Assembly (NCBI GenBank): GCA_944390485.1
Contig: CALXPQ010000005.1
Coordinates: forward strand, 106,225 to 170,224
Direction of reading: 5' to 3'
Source: Veillonellales bacterium
GTDB taxonomy: Bacteria > Bacillota > Negativicutes > Veillonellales > Dialisteraceae
Length of the DNA: 64,000 nucleotides
A program made the translations under genes and the position numbers. A model generated the notes under the pieces. That model saw nothing but the letters and a program-made list of their open reading frames with translations. It ran no database searches and was not told the DNA's origin. Numbering within the stretch: the stretch's first letter is position 1; each line of letters opens with the position of its first letter. Below, piece after piece: positions 50,877 to 59,501 of this stretch.

Positions 50877-51740
50877 ATGCAGGAAATCACTGATCAGAGT
50901 TTTGACGAAGAGCGCGCCTTCTACGGCACGGACGGCCTCACCGTGCGCCGCTGCCGCATCGACGGCCCCGCCGACGGGGAGAGCGCGTTCAAGGAATGCA
51001 CGAATCTCACGGTGGAAGACACCTTCTGCAACCTGCGCTACCCCTTCTGGCACGACCGGCACCTCGTCATCGCCCGCTCGGAGATGACCGAGCTCTGCCG
51101 CGCCGCCCTGTGGTACTCCGAGGACGTCCGCGTCACGGACACGAAGCTCCACGGCATCAAAGCCTTCCGGGAATGCGCGGACGTGTCGCTCGCCCGCTGC
51201 GACATCGTCTCCCCCGAATTCGGCTGGATGCTCCGGGGCGCCGCGATGGAAGAGTGCCGCCTCGAGAGCCAGTACATGCTCATGCGGAGCGAAGACCTCC
51301 GCTTCACCGGCGTGGACTGCGTCGGGAAGTACAGCTTCCAGTACGTGAAGAACGCCGTCTTCGACCACTGCACCTTCGACACGAAGGACGCCTTCTGGCA
51401 CGCGGAAAACGTCACCGTCCGGGACAGCGTCGTGAAGGGCGAGTACCTCGGCTGGTACTCCGACGGCCTCACCCTCATCAACTGCCGCATCATCGGCACG
51501 CAGCCCCTCTGCTGCTGCCGGCATCTCCGCCTCGTGAACTGCGCCATGGAGGAGACGGACCTCGCCTTCGAGAAATCCGACGTGGAGGCCGTGGTCACCA
51601 CGCCCATCGTGAGCGTGAAGAATCCCCGCTCGGGCCTCATCGCCGCGCCCTCCGTGGGCGCCTTCGTCTGGGACGACCCGCTCGCCCGCGGCGCCGTCAT
51701 CACCGGCGGCACCGTCACGGCCGCGCCGGCCGCTTATTGA
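50877..51740 (+). CDS. DUF3737 family protein
   Basis: 287 residues. Right-handed beta-helix (pectin-lyase-like) built of short repeats, each with a central F/C pattern: 'SAFKECTNLTVEDTFCNLRY', 'GIKAFRECADVSLARCDIVS'. N-terminus 'DEERAFYGTDGLTVRRCRID' is typical of DUF3737. No signal peptide, so cytoplasmic. Biochemical role unknown. Commonly linked to oxidoreductases as here. Confidence 0.85.
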   Translation: MQEITDQSFDEERAFYGTDGLTVRRCRIDGPADGESAFKECTNLTVEDTFCNLRYPFWHDRHLVIARSEMTELCRAALWYSEDVRVTDTKLHGIKAFRECADVSLARCDIVSPEFGWMLRGAAMEECRLESQYMLMRSEDLRFTGVDCVGKYSFQYVKNAVFDHCTFDTKDAFWHAENVTVRDSVVKGEYLGWYSDGLTLINCRIIGTQPLCCCRHLRLVNCAMEETDLAFEKSDVEAVVTTPIVSVKNPRSGLIAAPSVGAFVWDDPLARGAVITGGTVTAAPAAY

Positions 51741-51757
51741 AATCAGGGAGGACAACC

Positions 51758-52294
51758 ATGAAACACGTACTCATCCTCACCGCGAGCCTCCGCCCGCGGA
51801 GCAACTCCGACCGTCTCGCCGCCGCGTTCGCCGAAGGCGCGCGCGAAGCCGGCCATGCGGTGGAAACCATTTCCCTCAAGGGGAAGCGCCTCGCCTTCTG
51901 CACGGGGTGCCTCGCCTGCCAGAAGACCGGCCGCTGCGTCATCGCCGACGATGCGCGGGCCATCGCCGAGAAAGTGAAAGAGGCCGACGTGCTCGTCTTC
52001 GTCTCCCCTGTCTACTACTATAGCATCGCCGGGAGCCTGAAGACCCTCTTCGACCGGCTGAATCCCCTCTTCGCGGGAGACTACCGCTTCCGCGAGGTGT
52101 ACTTCCTCTCCGCCGCGGCGGAAGACTCGGAAGAAGCGAAGGAAGGGCCGAAGACCGCCGTCCAGGGCTGGGTGGACTGCTTCGAAGAGGCGCGCCTCGC
52201 GGGGACCGTCTTTGCCGGCGGATGCGATGCGCCCGGCGCCATCGAAGGCCATCCCGCCCTCGACAAAGCCCGCGCCATAGGCCGCGCGCTCTGA
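51758..52294 (+). CDS. FMN-dependent NAD(P)H reductase (flavodoxin-like)
   Basis: 178 residues. 'VLILTASLRPRSNSDRLAAA' phosphate loop for FMN, 'GCLACQKTGRCVIADD' cysteine segment of the iron-sulfur flavoprotein/WrbA-like group, and 'VFVSPVYYYSIAGSLKTLFD'. Probably a quinone or thiol-linked reductase. GGGAGG precedes the ATG. Confidence 0.88.
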   Translation: MKHVLILTASLRPRSNSDRLAAAFAEGAREAGHAVETISLKGKRLAFCTGCLACQKTGRCVIADDARAIAEKVKEADVLVFVSPVYYYSIAGSLKTLFDRLNPLFAGDYRFREVYFLSAAAEDSEEAKEGPKTAVQGWVDCFEEARLAGTVFAGGCDAPGAIEGHPALDKARAIGRAL

Positions 52295-52296
52295 CC

Positions 52297-52647
52297 ATGC
52301 GCCTCCACCTCACCGTGAACGGCGCGGCCTTCACCGCCCGTCTCGAAGACAACGCCGCCGCCCGCGCCCTCGCGTCCCGCCTCCCCGCGTCGTGGACCCT
52401 GCAGGAGCTGAACGGCAACGAGAAATATATCTACCTGGACCACCCCTTTCCCGCGAGCGCCAGCCACCCCGGGAAGATCCATGCAGGCGACCTCATGCTC
52501 TACGGCCCGGACTGCCTCGTCCTCTTCTACAAGACCTTCCTCACGCCCTACCGCTACACGCCCCTCGGCCGCATCGAAGACCCCTCCGGCCTCGAAAAAG
52601 CCGCCGGCCGGGGAAACGCGAAGGTGACGATGGAAGTCATCGGATAA
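52297..52647 (+). CDS. Cyclophilin-like fold protein
   Basis: 116 residues. The 'cyclophilin-like' domain: 'FTARLEDNAAARALASRLP', 'GKIHAGDLMLYGPDCLVLFY' and 'TPLGRIEDPSGL'. Usually found with flavoproteins, as here (two-base gap to the reductase). No isomerase residues are expected. Role unknown. Confidence 0.85.
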   Translation: MRLHLTVNGAAFTARLEDNAAARALASRLPASWTLQELNGNEKYIYLDHPFPASASHPGKIHAGDLMLYGPDCLVLFYKTFLTPYRYTPLGRIEDPSGLEKAAGRGNAKVTMEVIG

Positions 52648-52651
52648 ACAC

Positions 52652-52690
52652 AAAAAAGGAACCGCTCTTTCCGATACGGTTCCTTTTATT
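52652..52690 (+). terminator. Terminator of the oxidoreductase operon
   Basis: AAAAGGAACCG / CGGTTCCTTTT stem with T-rich tail. Confidence 0.9.
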
Positions 52691-52719
52691 TTTTCATTTT
52701 CAAGCAGAACATGCATTTG

Positions 52720-52728
52720 TGCTACAAT
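52720..52728 (+). promoter_or_regulatory. Promoter of the Fst-like toxin mRNA
   Basis: TGC-TACAAT extended -10; the start would be near 52735, a 27-base leader. Confidence 0.7.
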
Positions 52729-52757
52729 AGGGTCAGCCTCCATAGAAAGGAGGTGAT

Positions 52758-52791
52758 CCTTGTGGAGGAAATTATTTTCACCCTTTGGACG
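52758..52791 (+). repeat. Direct repeat 1 of the par-like locus, over the toxin start
   Basis: CCTTGTGGAGGAAATTATTT followed by TCACCCTTTGGACG. It contains the GTG start codon. The same sequence recurs with a few changes at 52899-52931. Confidence 0.8.
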
Positions 52792-52857
52792 ACCCTGCTC
52801 GCCCCCGCTCTCCTTACCATCCTCCGATGGTACCTCGGGACCCGGTCAAAAAAATAA
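52762..52857 (+). CDS. Fst-like type I toxin peptide
   Basis: 31 residues from GTG: an N-terminal 'MEEIIFTLW', a membrane helix with 'TTLLAPALLTILRWYL' and a basic tail 'GTRSKK'. The Pro in the helix, the Trp near its end and the charged tail match the Fst/Ldr group of membrane-damaging toxins. AGGAGGTGAT, a near-perfect anti-16S match, lies eight bases before the start. Surrounding architecture (direct repeats, converging antisense RNA, shared terminator) is that of the pAD1 par locus. Expected to be silent unless the antisense RNA is lost. Confidence 0.75.
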   Translation: MEEIIFTLWTTLLAPALLTILRWYLGTRSKK

Positions 52858-52863
52858 GCAGGG

Positions 52864-52893
52864 AAAAAGGACAGGCGGCCACCTGTCCTTTTT
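52864..52893. terminator. Bidirectional terminator shared by toxin mRNA and antisense RNA
   Basis: AAAAAGGACAGG / CCTGTCCTTTTT with a six-base loop. Confidence 0.9.
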
Positions 52894-52930
52894 TTATTCC
52901 TTGTGGAGAACTATTTTCACCCTTCTCTAC
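52866..52930 (-). ncRNA. Candidate antisense antitoxin RNA (RNA II-like)
   Basis: From the TGG-TATAAT promoter, start near 52930, to the shared terminator: about 65 bases. Its 5' part is the reverse of repeat 2 and so is complementary to repeat 1, which spans the toxin start codon. The terminator stem is complementary too, giving two contact zones as in RNA I/RNA II of pAD1. Confidence 0.7.
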
Positions 52931-52931
52931 G
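52899..52931 (+). repeat. Direct repeat 2 of the par-like locus
   Basis: CCTTGTGGAGAACTATTTTC followed by ACCCTTCTCTACG. First ten bases and ATTTTCACCCTT are identical to repeat 1. Confidence 0.8.
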
Positions 52932-52936
52932 TCCGT

Positions 52937-52945
52937 ATTATACCA
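52937..52945 (-). promoter_or_regulatory. Promoter of the antisense RNA
   Basis: Extended -10 TGG-TATAAT on the minus strand, stronger than the toxin's -10, as expected for an antitoxin. Confidence 0.75.
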
Positions 52946-52975
52946 CACTCCGGGCGCTTTGACTGCCTTTCCGTC

Positions 52976-53680
52976 TTACAGGATGGGATTTTTCTCCGCC
53001 ACGCCCACTTTGCGCGGGAAGGTCTTCGGCGCGGGGCCGGTTTTGCGGAGGACGAGGATGCACCGTTCTTCTCCGGAGGGGAGGCGCAGGTCTTTTTTCG
53101 CTTCGAGCTTCGTCTCCATGAGTGCAAGAAGTCTGGCCGCCGCGGCGAGCTCTTCGTCGGCACCCGGTCCTTTCATGGCGAGGAAGACGCCCCCTTCTTT
53201 CACGAAGGGCAGGGCCCACTCCGCCACCACCGGGAGGGACTTCACCGCCCGGGCGGTGACCACGTCGAAGGTCTCGCGGAGCTTCTTCCGCCGGCCTCCT
53301 TCTTCGGCGCGCATGTGGAGGCATTTCACGTTCTCCGCGCCGGCCGCCGCGCCCGCTTCTTCCACGCAGCGGAGTTTTTTCTGGATGGAGTCCATGAGCA
53401 CGAACTGCATGTCCGGCCGCAGGAGGGCGAGGATCATCCCCGGGAACCCCGCGCCGGTGCCGAGATCGAGCGCGCGGCCTCCTTCCGGAAAGTACGCCGG
53501 GTCGTAGGCGGTGAGCGAGTCGTACACGTTCTTCACGAGGCTCTCGTCCGCATCCCGGATGCCGGTGAGATTGATGGACGCATTCATGGCCATGATGCGG
53601 TCGTGGTAGGCGGCGATGCGGGCCGCGGTCTCCTCTCCCGCGGCGATGTCGAGCGCTGCCAGCATATCTGAAACTGTCAC
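52976..53680 (-). CDS. rsmG: 16S rRNA (guanine527-N7)-methyltransferase
   Basis: 234 residues from a GTG (AAAGGGG eight bases upstream). SAM-binding 'ALDLGTGAGFPGMILALLRP', 'NASINLTGIRD', and 'VTARAVKSLPVVAEWALP' are typical. Follows mnmG with a 28-base gap, the classical gene pair. Confidence 0.95.
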   Translation of the reverse strand: MTVSDMLAALDIAAGEETAARIAAYHDRIMAMNASINLTGIRDADESLVKNVYDSLTAYDPAYFPEGGRALDLGTGAGFPGMILALLRPDMQFVLMDSIQKKLRCVEEAGAAAGAENVKCLHMRAEEGGRRKKLRETFDVVTARAVKSLPVVAEWALPFVKEGGVFLAMKGPGADEELAAAARLLALMETKLEAKKDLRLPSGEERCILVLRKTGPAPKTFPRKVGVAEKNPIL

Positions 53681-53708
53681 AAAGATTCCCCTTTCCCGAG
53701 ACGAGTGC

Positions 53709-55574
53709 TTAGGATTTCTTCCCTTTCACGTACACCATGAGGACGGAAATGTCCGCCGGCGAAACGCCGGAGATGCGCGCCGCCTGCCCCAGCGAGAGCG
53801 GGCGGATCTTGTCGAGCTTCTGCCGCGCCTCGATGGAGATGCCTTCCAGATGGAGGTAGTCCATGTCCGGCGGCATGAGTTCCGCTTCCATCTTCGCCGC
53901 GCGGCGCACCGCGTCTTCCTGGCGGGTGATGTAGCCTTCGTATTTCACGGTGATTTCCATTTCCTTTTCCGCGTCGAGGGCGAAGGCCGGGCAGCCCAGG
54001 TACTGCACCATTTTCCGGTAGGTCACTTCGGGCCGCTTCAGGATCTTGTCCGCGCCGATGCCGGTTGTGAGCGGCGCGGTGCCCATCGCTTCGAGCGCGG
54101 CGTTCGTTTCTTTCGTGGGCGTGAAGCGTTTCGTATGGATGTAGTCCATGGCTTCTTCGAAGCGCGCCTTCCGCGCGAGGAACCGCGCGTACCGCTCTTC
54201 CGTAACGAGGCCGATCTCGTGGCCTTTCTCGGTGAGGCGCAGGTCCGCATTGTCCTGGCGGAGGATGAGGCGGTACTCGCTGCGGCTGGTCATCATGCGG
54301 TACGGCTCGTTCGTCCCTTTCGTGACGAGGTCGTCGATGAGCGCGCCGATGTACGCTTCGTGCCGTTTCAGGACGAAGGGCGGCTTACCGGCAATCTTCA
54401 GCGCCGCGTTGATGCCCGCCATGAGGCCCTGCGCGGCCGCTTCCTCGTAGCCGGAGGTGCCGTTCGACTGGCCGGCAGAGTAGAGCCCGGCGATCTTTTT
54501 CAGCTCGAGCGTGGGCAGGAGCTGGAGCGGGTCGAGTAGGTCGTACTCGATGGCGTAGGCCGGGCGCATGAGCTTCACGTCTTCCAGGCCCGGGATGGTG
54601 CGGAGGAAGGCGTACTGCACGTCGATGGGCATGGACGTGGACATGCCCTGCACGTACATCTCGTTCGTATCGAGCCCTTCCGGCTCCACGAAGAGCTGGT
54701 GCCGCGTCTTGTCCGCGAAGCGCACGATCTTGTCCTCGATGGACGGGCAGTACCGCGCGCCCACGCCGTGGATCTTTCCGGAAAACATGGGGGCCCGGGA
54801 GAGGTTCGCCCGGATGATGCTGTGGGTAGTCTCGTTCGTGTAGGTGAGCCAGCAGCAGCGCTGGTTCCGGTCTGTATCCTCATCCATGAAGGAGAAGGAA
54901 TGGTGGTCCGGGTCGCCCTCTTCGAGCTGCATGTGCTCCGGATGGAGGGTGCGCATGTCCACGCGGCTCGGCGTGCCCGTCTTGAACCGCAGCAGGTCGA
55001 TGCCGTGCTTCCGGAGATTTTCCGAAAGGACGAGGCTCGGTCGCATGCCGTTCGGACCGCCGCTGTAGATGGTCTCCCCGATGATAATCTTGCTGTCCAG
55101 ATATGTGCCGGTGGCGAGGATGACCGCCTTCGCCCGGTAGAGCTCGTCCAGCTCCGTCACGATGCCCGTGACGCGGCCGTTTTCCACGAGGATATCCGTC
55201 ACCATGAGCTGTTTCAGGTCGAGGCCGTCCGTATTTTCCACGCAGCGCTTCATCCACCGGTGGTAGGCGTTCTTGTCCGACTGCGCGCGGAGCGCATACA
55301 CCGCCGGACCCTTGCCGCGGTTCAGCATGCGCATCTGGATGGCCGTGGCGTCCGCCGCGATGCCCATGATGCCGCCCAGGGCGTCGATCTCCCGGACGAG
55401 ATGGCTCTTGCCCGGGCCGCCGATGGCGGGATTGCAGGGCATCATGGCCACATTGTCCAGCGAGATCGTCGCGAGGAGCGTCTTCATGCCGAGCTTTGCC
55501 GCGGCGAGCGCCGCCTCGCAGCCCGCGTGCCCTGCGCCCACGACGATCACATCATACGTATCGATCAAATACAT
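53709..55574 (-). CDS. mnmG: tRNA uridine-5-carboxymethylaminomethyl modification enzyme
   Basis: 621 residues, full length. FAD motif '[20 protein letters not shown]', '[20 protein letters not shown]', '[12 protein letters not shown]', '[20 protein letters not shown]' and the C-terminal '[20 protein letters not shown]'. Works with MnmE on the wobble uridine of several tRNAs. The mnmE gene is not next to it in this window. Confidence 0.97.
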   Translation of the reverse strand: MYLIDTYDVIVVGAGHAGCEAALAAAKLGMKTLLATISLDNVAMMPCNPAIGGPGKSHLVREIDALGGIMGIAADATAIQMRMLNRGKGPAVYALRAQSDKNAYHRWMKRCVENTDGLDLKQLMVTDILVENGRVTGIVTELDELYRAKAVILATGTYLDSKIIIGETIYSGGPNGMRPSLVLSENLRKHGIDLLRFKTGTPSRVDMRTLHPEHMQLEEGDPDHHSFSFMDEDTDRNQRCCWLTYTNETTHSIIRANLSRAPMFSGKIHGVGARYCPSIEDKIVRFADKTRHQLFVEPEGLDTNEMYVQGMSTSMPIDVQYAFLRTIPGLEDVKLMRPAYAIEYDLLDPLQLLPTLELKKIAGLYSAGQSNGTSGYEEAAAQGLMAGINAALKIAGKPPFVLKRHEAYIGALIDDLVTKGTNEPYRMMTSRSEYRLILRQDNADLRLTEKGHEIGLVTEERYARFLARKARFEEAMDYIHTKRFTPTKETNAALEAMGTAPLTTGIGADKILKRPEVTYRKMVQYLGCPAFALDAEKEMEITVKYEGYITRQEDAVRRAAKMEAELMPPDMDYLHLEGISIEARQKLDKIRPLSLGQAARISGVSPADISVLMVYVKGKKS

Positions 55575-55665
55575 GCCGTTTCCTTCTTTCCGAGGGGAGC
55601 CGGGGCTCCCGGAGACAATTCACTGTTATTATAGAAGAAATGCCCCGCATTTTCCACAAGTCCGG

Positions 55666-55671
55666 TATAAT
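55666..55671 (+). promoter_or_regulatory. -10 element of the peptide deformylase gene
   Basis: TATAAT 28 bases before the start codon; no clear -35. Confidence 0.5.
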
Positions 55672-55698
55672 GGGAGCACACAGAAAGGAGACCTGCCC

Positions 55699-56112
55699 AT
55701 GATCCGTCCCATCGTCACCGATCCGTTTTTCCTCTCCCTCCGGGCCGAGCCCGCCGGCAGAGAGGACCTGCCCCTCGCCCGCGACCTCGCGGATACGCTC
55801 CGCGCGAACCGGGAGCGCTGCGCCGGCATGACCGCGAACATGATCGGCGGCCGGAAGCGCATCATCGCCTTTTACGACCACCGCACGCTCCTCGTCATGC
55901 TGAATCCCGTCATCGTCCGCCGCTCCCCGGAGACGTACGACGCCGAGGAAGGCTGCCTCTCCCTCCCGGGCACGCGGACGGCGCGCCGCGCCCGGTGGGT
56001 GGAGATGGAGTGGACGCCGCTCCGCGGGAAGAAGCAGCGCGCCCGGTTCTCCGGCTTCACCGCCGAAGTCATCCAGCACGAAATGGACCACCTCGAAGGC
56101 ATCCTCATCTGA
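55699..56112 (+). CDS. def: Short-type peptide deformylase
   Basis: 137 residues. Metal site 'QHEMDHLEG' and Cys ligand in 'EGCLSLPG' are intact. The first motif is 'CAGMTANMIG' instead of GxGxAAPQ, and there is no long C-terminal helix. This is the compact class III-like form seen in clostridia beside a canonical enzyme. It may deformylate nascent proteins or have a side role. AAAGGAG precedes the ATG. Confidence 0.85.
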   Translation: MIRPIVTDPFFLSLRAEPAGREDLPLARDLADTLRANRERCAGMTANMIGGRKRIIAFYDHRTLLVMLNPVIVRRSPETYDAEEGCLSLPGTRTARRARWVEMEWTPLRGKKQRARFSGFTAEVIQHEMDHLEGILI

Positions 56113-56118
56113 TCCCGC

Positions 56119-56163
56119 CGGAGGCCGTCCCGCGCGAAGCGTTCCGCCGGGGCGGCCTTTTCG
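56119..56163 (+). terminator. Terminator behind def
   Basis: GGCCGTCCCG / CGGGGCGGCC-type stem followed by TTTTCG. Confidence 0.75.
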
Positions 56164-56191
56164 TCTGCCAGGCCCCGTCCCGCCGGCAGGC

Positions 56192-56225
56192 CGCAAAAAA
56201 AGCAGCCCTCCGAAGAGGACCGCTT
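56192..56225 (-). terminator. Terminator behind the MFS gene
   Basis: AAGCGGTCCTC-ttcg-GAGGGCTGCTT followed by T-run on the minus strand. Confidence 0.85.
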
Positions 56226-56238
56226 TCCCTTATCCGTA

Positions 56239-57456
56239 TCAGTGGCCCTTGACCAGCCGTTCCTCCTCCCAGCGTTCCGCCGAGAAGCGGCCCGTCCGGC
56301 CGAGCTCGATGTAGTAGAAATAAATGCCGAAGAAGGCGATCGCCGCCGCCGCGAGGTACACCATCTCGAAACCGTAAGACGGCACGAGCTGTCCCAGCAG
56401 GAACGGTCCGAAGCCGATGCCCAGATCCAGCAGGACGAAATAGATGGACCGGAGCGAGCCCGCATGGCTGGCAAAGGTGCAGCGGAGCGTCAGATTGTGG
56501 CACGTCGTGATGAGCGTGCGGTATCCCGCGCCGAAGAGGAAGCCCGCGATGAGCAGCATCCAGTTCGCCGAAGACAGGGACAGCGCGATCATCGCCACCA
56601 CGATGAGGAGCAGCGCCGGGTACACCGCCATGTCACGGCCGCACCGCTCGAGCAGATACCCTGCCAGAGGCCGGCAGAGGAACGTGGCGAAAGCAAAGCA
56701 GTAGAAGAAATACACGCCGCCCGCCGCCGGCAGCCCGCTGTCCATGGCGTACTCGCCGAGGAACGTGATCACCACGGAGTAGCACAGCCCGCCGAGGAAA
56801 GCGAGCACCGCGAGGCCCAGCGCCCGGCGGACGAAGAAATTCTCCACCGTCGCCGCCTTCTTCTCCGTATCGCCGATCTTGCGGATCACCGTGCGCCGCG
56901 GGAGCTGCACGAAAAATCCGAGGAGGAGCGCCACCAGCGCCATGCCGGAAGCGGCCAGCGCGCCCGTCTCGAGCGCCCGCTCATCCACGAAGCGCAGCGC
57001 CAGGAACGGACCCACCGCCGAAGCGGCCGCCACGCCCAGCGTGTAGTACCGCGCCACGCGGCCCACCTGCTTCATCGGCGTGAGAGCCGCCGCAGCCGTG
57101 CTCACCGCCGTCGTCGCCGCGCCGAACGCCACGCCGTGCAGGAAGCGGAGCGCCATGAAGCCGTACAGCCCCGGCGCCGTCATATTATATGGAAGAGAGA
57201 GCAGGAAGAAGAGCCCCACGCTCACCAGAAGCATGGTCCGCCGCTCCATCCGGTCCAGCAGACGATTCACCGGACCGCGCGTGGACAGCGCCCCCGCCAT
57301 GAAAAGACCGGAAGCGAGGCCCGCCATGCTCACCGACACCTGCCACTCAGCGACCGCATAGCTGACTGCCCAGAGCATCATCATGAAATAGACCGTGTAG
57401 ATCAGGAAATTGATGCCCGCGTTGCACACATAAGACCGCATCCAGAGTTTCTGCAT
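56239..57456 (-). CDS. MFS transporter
   Basis: 405 residues, twelve membrane helices. 'MMMLWAVSYAVAEWQVSVSM', the loop 2-3 motif 'RGPVNRLLDRMERRTML' and 'RFLHGVAFGAATTAVSTAAA' are typical of drug or metabolite exporters. Start at 57456 (GAAGGAGGG upstream). Divergent from a LysR gene; an AATGCA-cagca-TGCATT dyad in the shared gap suggests LysR control. Substrate unknown. Confidence 0.88.
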   Translation of the reverse strand: MQKLWMRSYVCNAGINFLIYTVYFMMMLWAVSYAVAEWQVSVSMAGLASGLFMAGALSTRGPVNRLLDRMERRTMLLVSVGLFFLLSLPYNMTAPGLYGFMALRFLHGVAFGAATTAVSTAAAALTPMKQVGRVARYYTLGVAAASAVGPFLALRFVDERALETGALAASGMALVALLLGFFVQLPRRTVIRKIGDTEKKAATVENFFVRRALGLAVLAFLGGLCYSVVITFLGEYAMDSGLPAAGGVYFFYCFAFATFLCRPLAGYLLERCGRDMAVYPALLLIVVAMIALSLSSANWMLLIAGFLFGAGYRTLITTCHNLTLRCTFASHAGSLRSIYFVLLDLGIGFGPFLLGQLVPSYGFEMVYLAAAAIAFFGIYFYYIELGRTGRFSAERWEEERLVKGH

Positions 57457-57861
57457 ATACCCTCCTTCAAAAGCGTATTTGAAAACGTACACCACGCGCG
57501 TCCATTCCGCCGCCCGCGTGATTTCACTATTTTCCATTATAGGCAAACCCGCCGCCGCCGTCTAATGCAGCCTGTCACTCATTCCAATGCACAGCATGCA
57601 TTAATTTCCATCTAATGCTTCATGCGGCCGCCTTCTGCCCAAAACTCCGTCTTTTCGTTCTATTCTTTATTTTTTATTATGCACCAGAATCATTGAAATT
57701 TCCACTGGCATTCATAAAAAAATTCCCATATTTCTTGGAAATCTCAGAAACGGCCGGCTATAATGAAATCAGAAAAACATGCACCGGATTCATCAGAAAA
57801 CCGGCCGCACCATGCGCCGGGCACATAAAAAAAGACAGCCTGTCGGCCGAAAGGAGGCCCT
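57457..57861. other. Divergent intergenic region MFS / LysR
   Basis: 405 bases without a gene. It holds a minus-strand TATAAT near 57538 for the MFS gene, a 17-base dyad at 57586-57602, two direct TCTAATGC copies (near 57561 and 57611), and the AT-rich stretch upstream of lysR. Confidence 0.6.
57586..57602. promoter_or_regulatory. Candidate LysR binding dyad
   Basis: AATGCA-CAGCA-TGCATT, a T-N11-A type dyad, flanked by TCTAATGC half-site-like repeats about 25 bases to either side. Confidence 0.55.
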
Positions 57862-58740
57862 ATGGAAATCAATCAGCTGAAATACTTCTGCGCCCTTGCC
57901 AACACGCGCCACTTCACGCGCACCGCGCAGGAAATTTCCATCTCCCAGTCTGCCCTCTCCCGCTCCATCCACAAGCTCGAGCAGGAGCTCGGCACGCCCC
58001 TCTTCAAGCGGGGCAGCCGGGAGATCCTTCTCACCTCCTCGGGCCAGCGCTTCCTCATCCACGCCGAGCGGGCCCTGCGCGAGCTCGAAAAGGGACGGCA
58101 GGAGATCGAAAGCGAGCGCGATCCCGACCACGGCGTCATCAGCCTCTCCTTCATGCACTCCCTCGGCATCCACATCCTGCCCCAGCTCCTGAGCGAATTC
58201 AAGCAGCTCTATCCCCACATCCAGTTCAATCTCGACCAGGACAACTCTTCCGTCCTCGCTCGGAGCCTCCTCGAAGGCAAATCCGACATCTGTCTCTGCT
58301 CCATCATGGTGAACATGGAGCAGCTCGCCTGGCTCTACCTCTACACAGAAGAGCTCTTCGCCGTCGTGCCGAAAAACCATCCCTTTGCCGGCCGGAAGAG
58401 CATCGACCTGCAGGACCTCGAAGGCCAGCCCTTCATCACCCTCAAGCCCAACTACAGCCTGCGCATCCTCACCGACCAGTTCTGCGCCATCTCCGGCATC
58501 CGCCCCTCCATCATCTTCGAAGGCGACGACATCAATACCGCCGCCTCCCTCGTCTCCGCCCATCTCGGCGTAAGCCTCCTCCCGCGCATCACCGGCATCG
58601 AGACCGCCGGCCTCGTCTTCCTCCCCGTCTCCTTCCCCGTGTGCAAGCGCGAGATCGGCCTCGCCTGGAGCACCACCCGCCCCCTCTCGCCCGCCACCCA
58701 TCTCTTCCAGCAATTCATCATCAACCGATTCCGCAGCTGA
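57862..58740 (+). CDS. LysR-family regulator divergent from the MFS gene
   Basis: 292 residues. HTH 'MEINQLKYFCALANTRHFTR' / 'TAQEISISQSALSRSIHKLE'; C-terminal ligand domain similar in length to CynR/GltC types ('HGVISLSFMHSLGIHILPQL'). AAAGGAGG before the ATG. Likely controls the divergent MFS exporter. Confidence 0.9.
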   Translation: MEINQLKYFCALANTRHFTRTAQEISISQSALSRSIHKLEQELGTPLFKRGSREILLTSSGQRFLIHAERALRELEKGRQEIESERDPDHGVISLSFMHSLGIHILPQLLSEFKQLYPHIQFNLDQDNSSVLARSLLEGKSDICLCSIMVNMEQLAWLYLYTEELFAVVPKNHPFAGRKSIDLQDLEGQPFITLKPNYSLRILTDQFCAISGIRPSIIFEGDDINTAASLVSAHLGVSLLPRITGIETAGLVFLPVSFPVCKREIGLAWSTTRPLSPATHLFQQFIINRFRS

Positions 58741-58743
58741 AAA

Positions 58744-58771
58744 GAGCGCCCTCCCGGGCGCTTTTTTATTA
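58744..58771 (+). terminator. Terminator behind the LysR gene
   Basis: AGCGCC-ctccc-GGGCGCT followed by T6. Confidence 0.85.
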
Positions 58772-58778
58772 CTGAATT

Positions 58779-59486
58779 TTATTCTCCTGATTTGTCTTGT
58801 CCGTAATAAGCATGCGGACCATGCTTGCGGAAATAATGCCGATCCAAAATATACGGCGGCATATGACTTTCCGGATTCAGCCAAAGCGTTTTCCATGCCA
58901 TCTCCGCTATTTTTTCCAATACCACTGCATGGTAGACTGCCTCTGCCGTATTCCGGCCCCAGGAAAATGGCCCATGATTCCGTACAATGGCTCCGGGCAC
59001 AGACAATACCCCATTTGTTTCCCGCCGCATTGTTTCGATCAGGACATTTCCCGTATTGGCCTCATACGCTCCATTGACTTCTTCTCTGGTAAGTCCTCTG
59101 GTACAGGGAATTTCACCATAAAAATAGTCCGCATGAGTCGTGCCAAGAGCCGGGATATTCATCCCTGCCTGTGCAAAGGCGACAGCATAAACCGAATGGG
59201 TATGAGTAATGCCTCCGATCTCCGGGAATGCACGATATAGTGCCAAATGTGTCTCTGTATCGGAAGAGGGCTTCCATTTTCCTTCCACCCGTACGCCGCT
59301 CTCCAGATCAACCACAACCATATCTTCTGGTCCCATCGCTTCATAACTGATGCCGGATGGTTTTATCACCATCAGACCGGAATCCCGATCAAGCCCGCTT
59401 ACGTTGCCCCACGTGTAAATGACAACCCCACGGGCTGCCAGATCCAGATTCGCTGCACAGACAGATTTTTTCAATGTTTCCAGCAT
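58779..59486 (-). CDS. araD: L-ribulose-5-phosphate 4-epimerase / class II aldolase family
   Basis: 235 residues. Zn site 'GITHTHSVYAVAFAQ' plus the downstream His; 'TWGNVSGLDRDSGLMVIKPS' phosphate/substrate loop; 'AIVRNHGPFSWG'. Closest in look to AraD. It is the last gene of an ABC-importer cluster and is less GC-rich than the core genes. It may process a sugar phosphate delivered by, or derived from, the importer's substrate; other class II aldolase activities are possible. Confidence 0.85.
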   Translation of the reverse strand: MLETLKKSVCAANLDLAARGVVIYTWGNVSGLDRDSGLMVIKPSGISYEAMGPEDMVVVDLESGVRVEGKWKPSSDTETHLALYRAFPEIGGITHTHSVYAVAFAQAGMNIPALGTTHADYFYGEIPCTRGLTREEVNGAYEANTGNVLIETMRRETNGVLSVPGAIVRNHGPFSWGRNTAEAVYHAVVLEKIAEMAWKTLWLNPESHMPPYILDRHYFRKHGPHAYYGQDKSGE

Positions 59487-59501
59487 ATCCCCTCCGTAGC
59501 A

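Noticed and set aside
52758..52931. CRISPR-like direct repeats
   Set aside because: Only two copies, imperfect, placed precisely over a toxin start and an antisense start; no cas genes.
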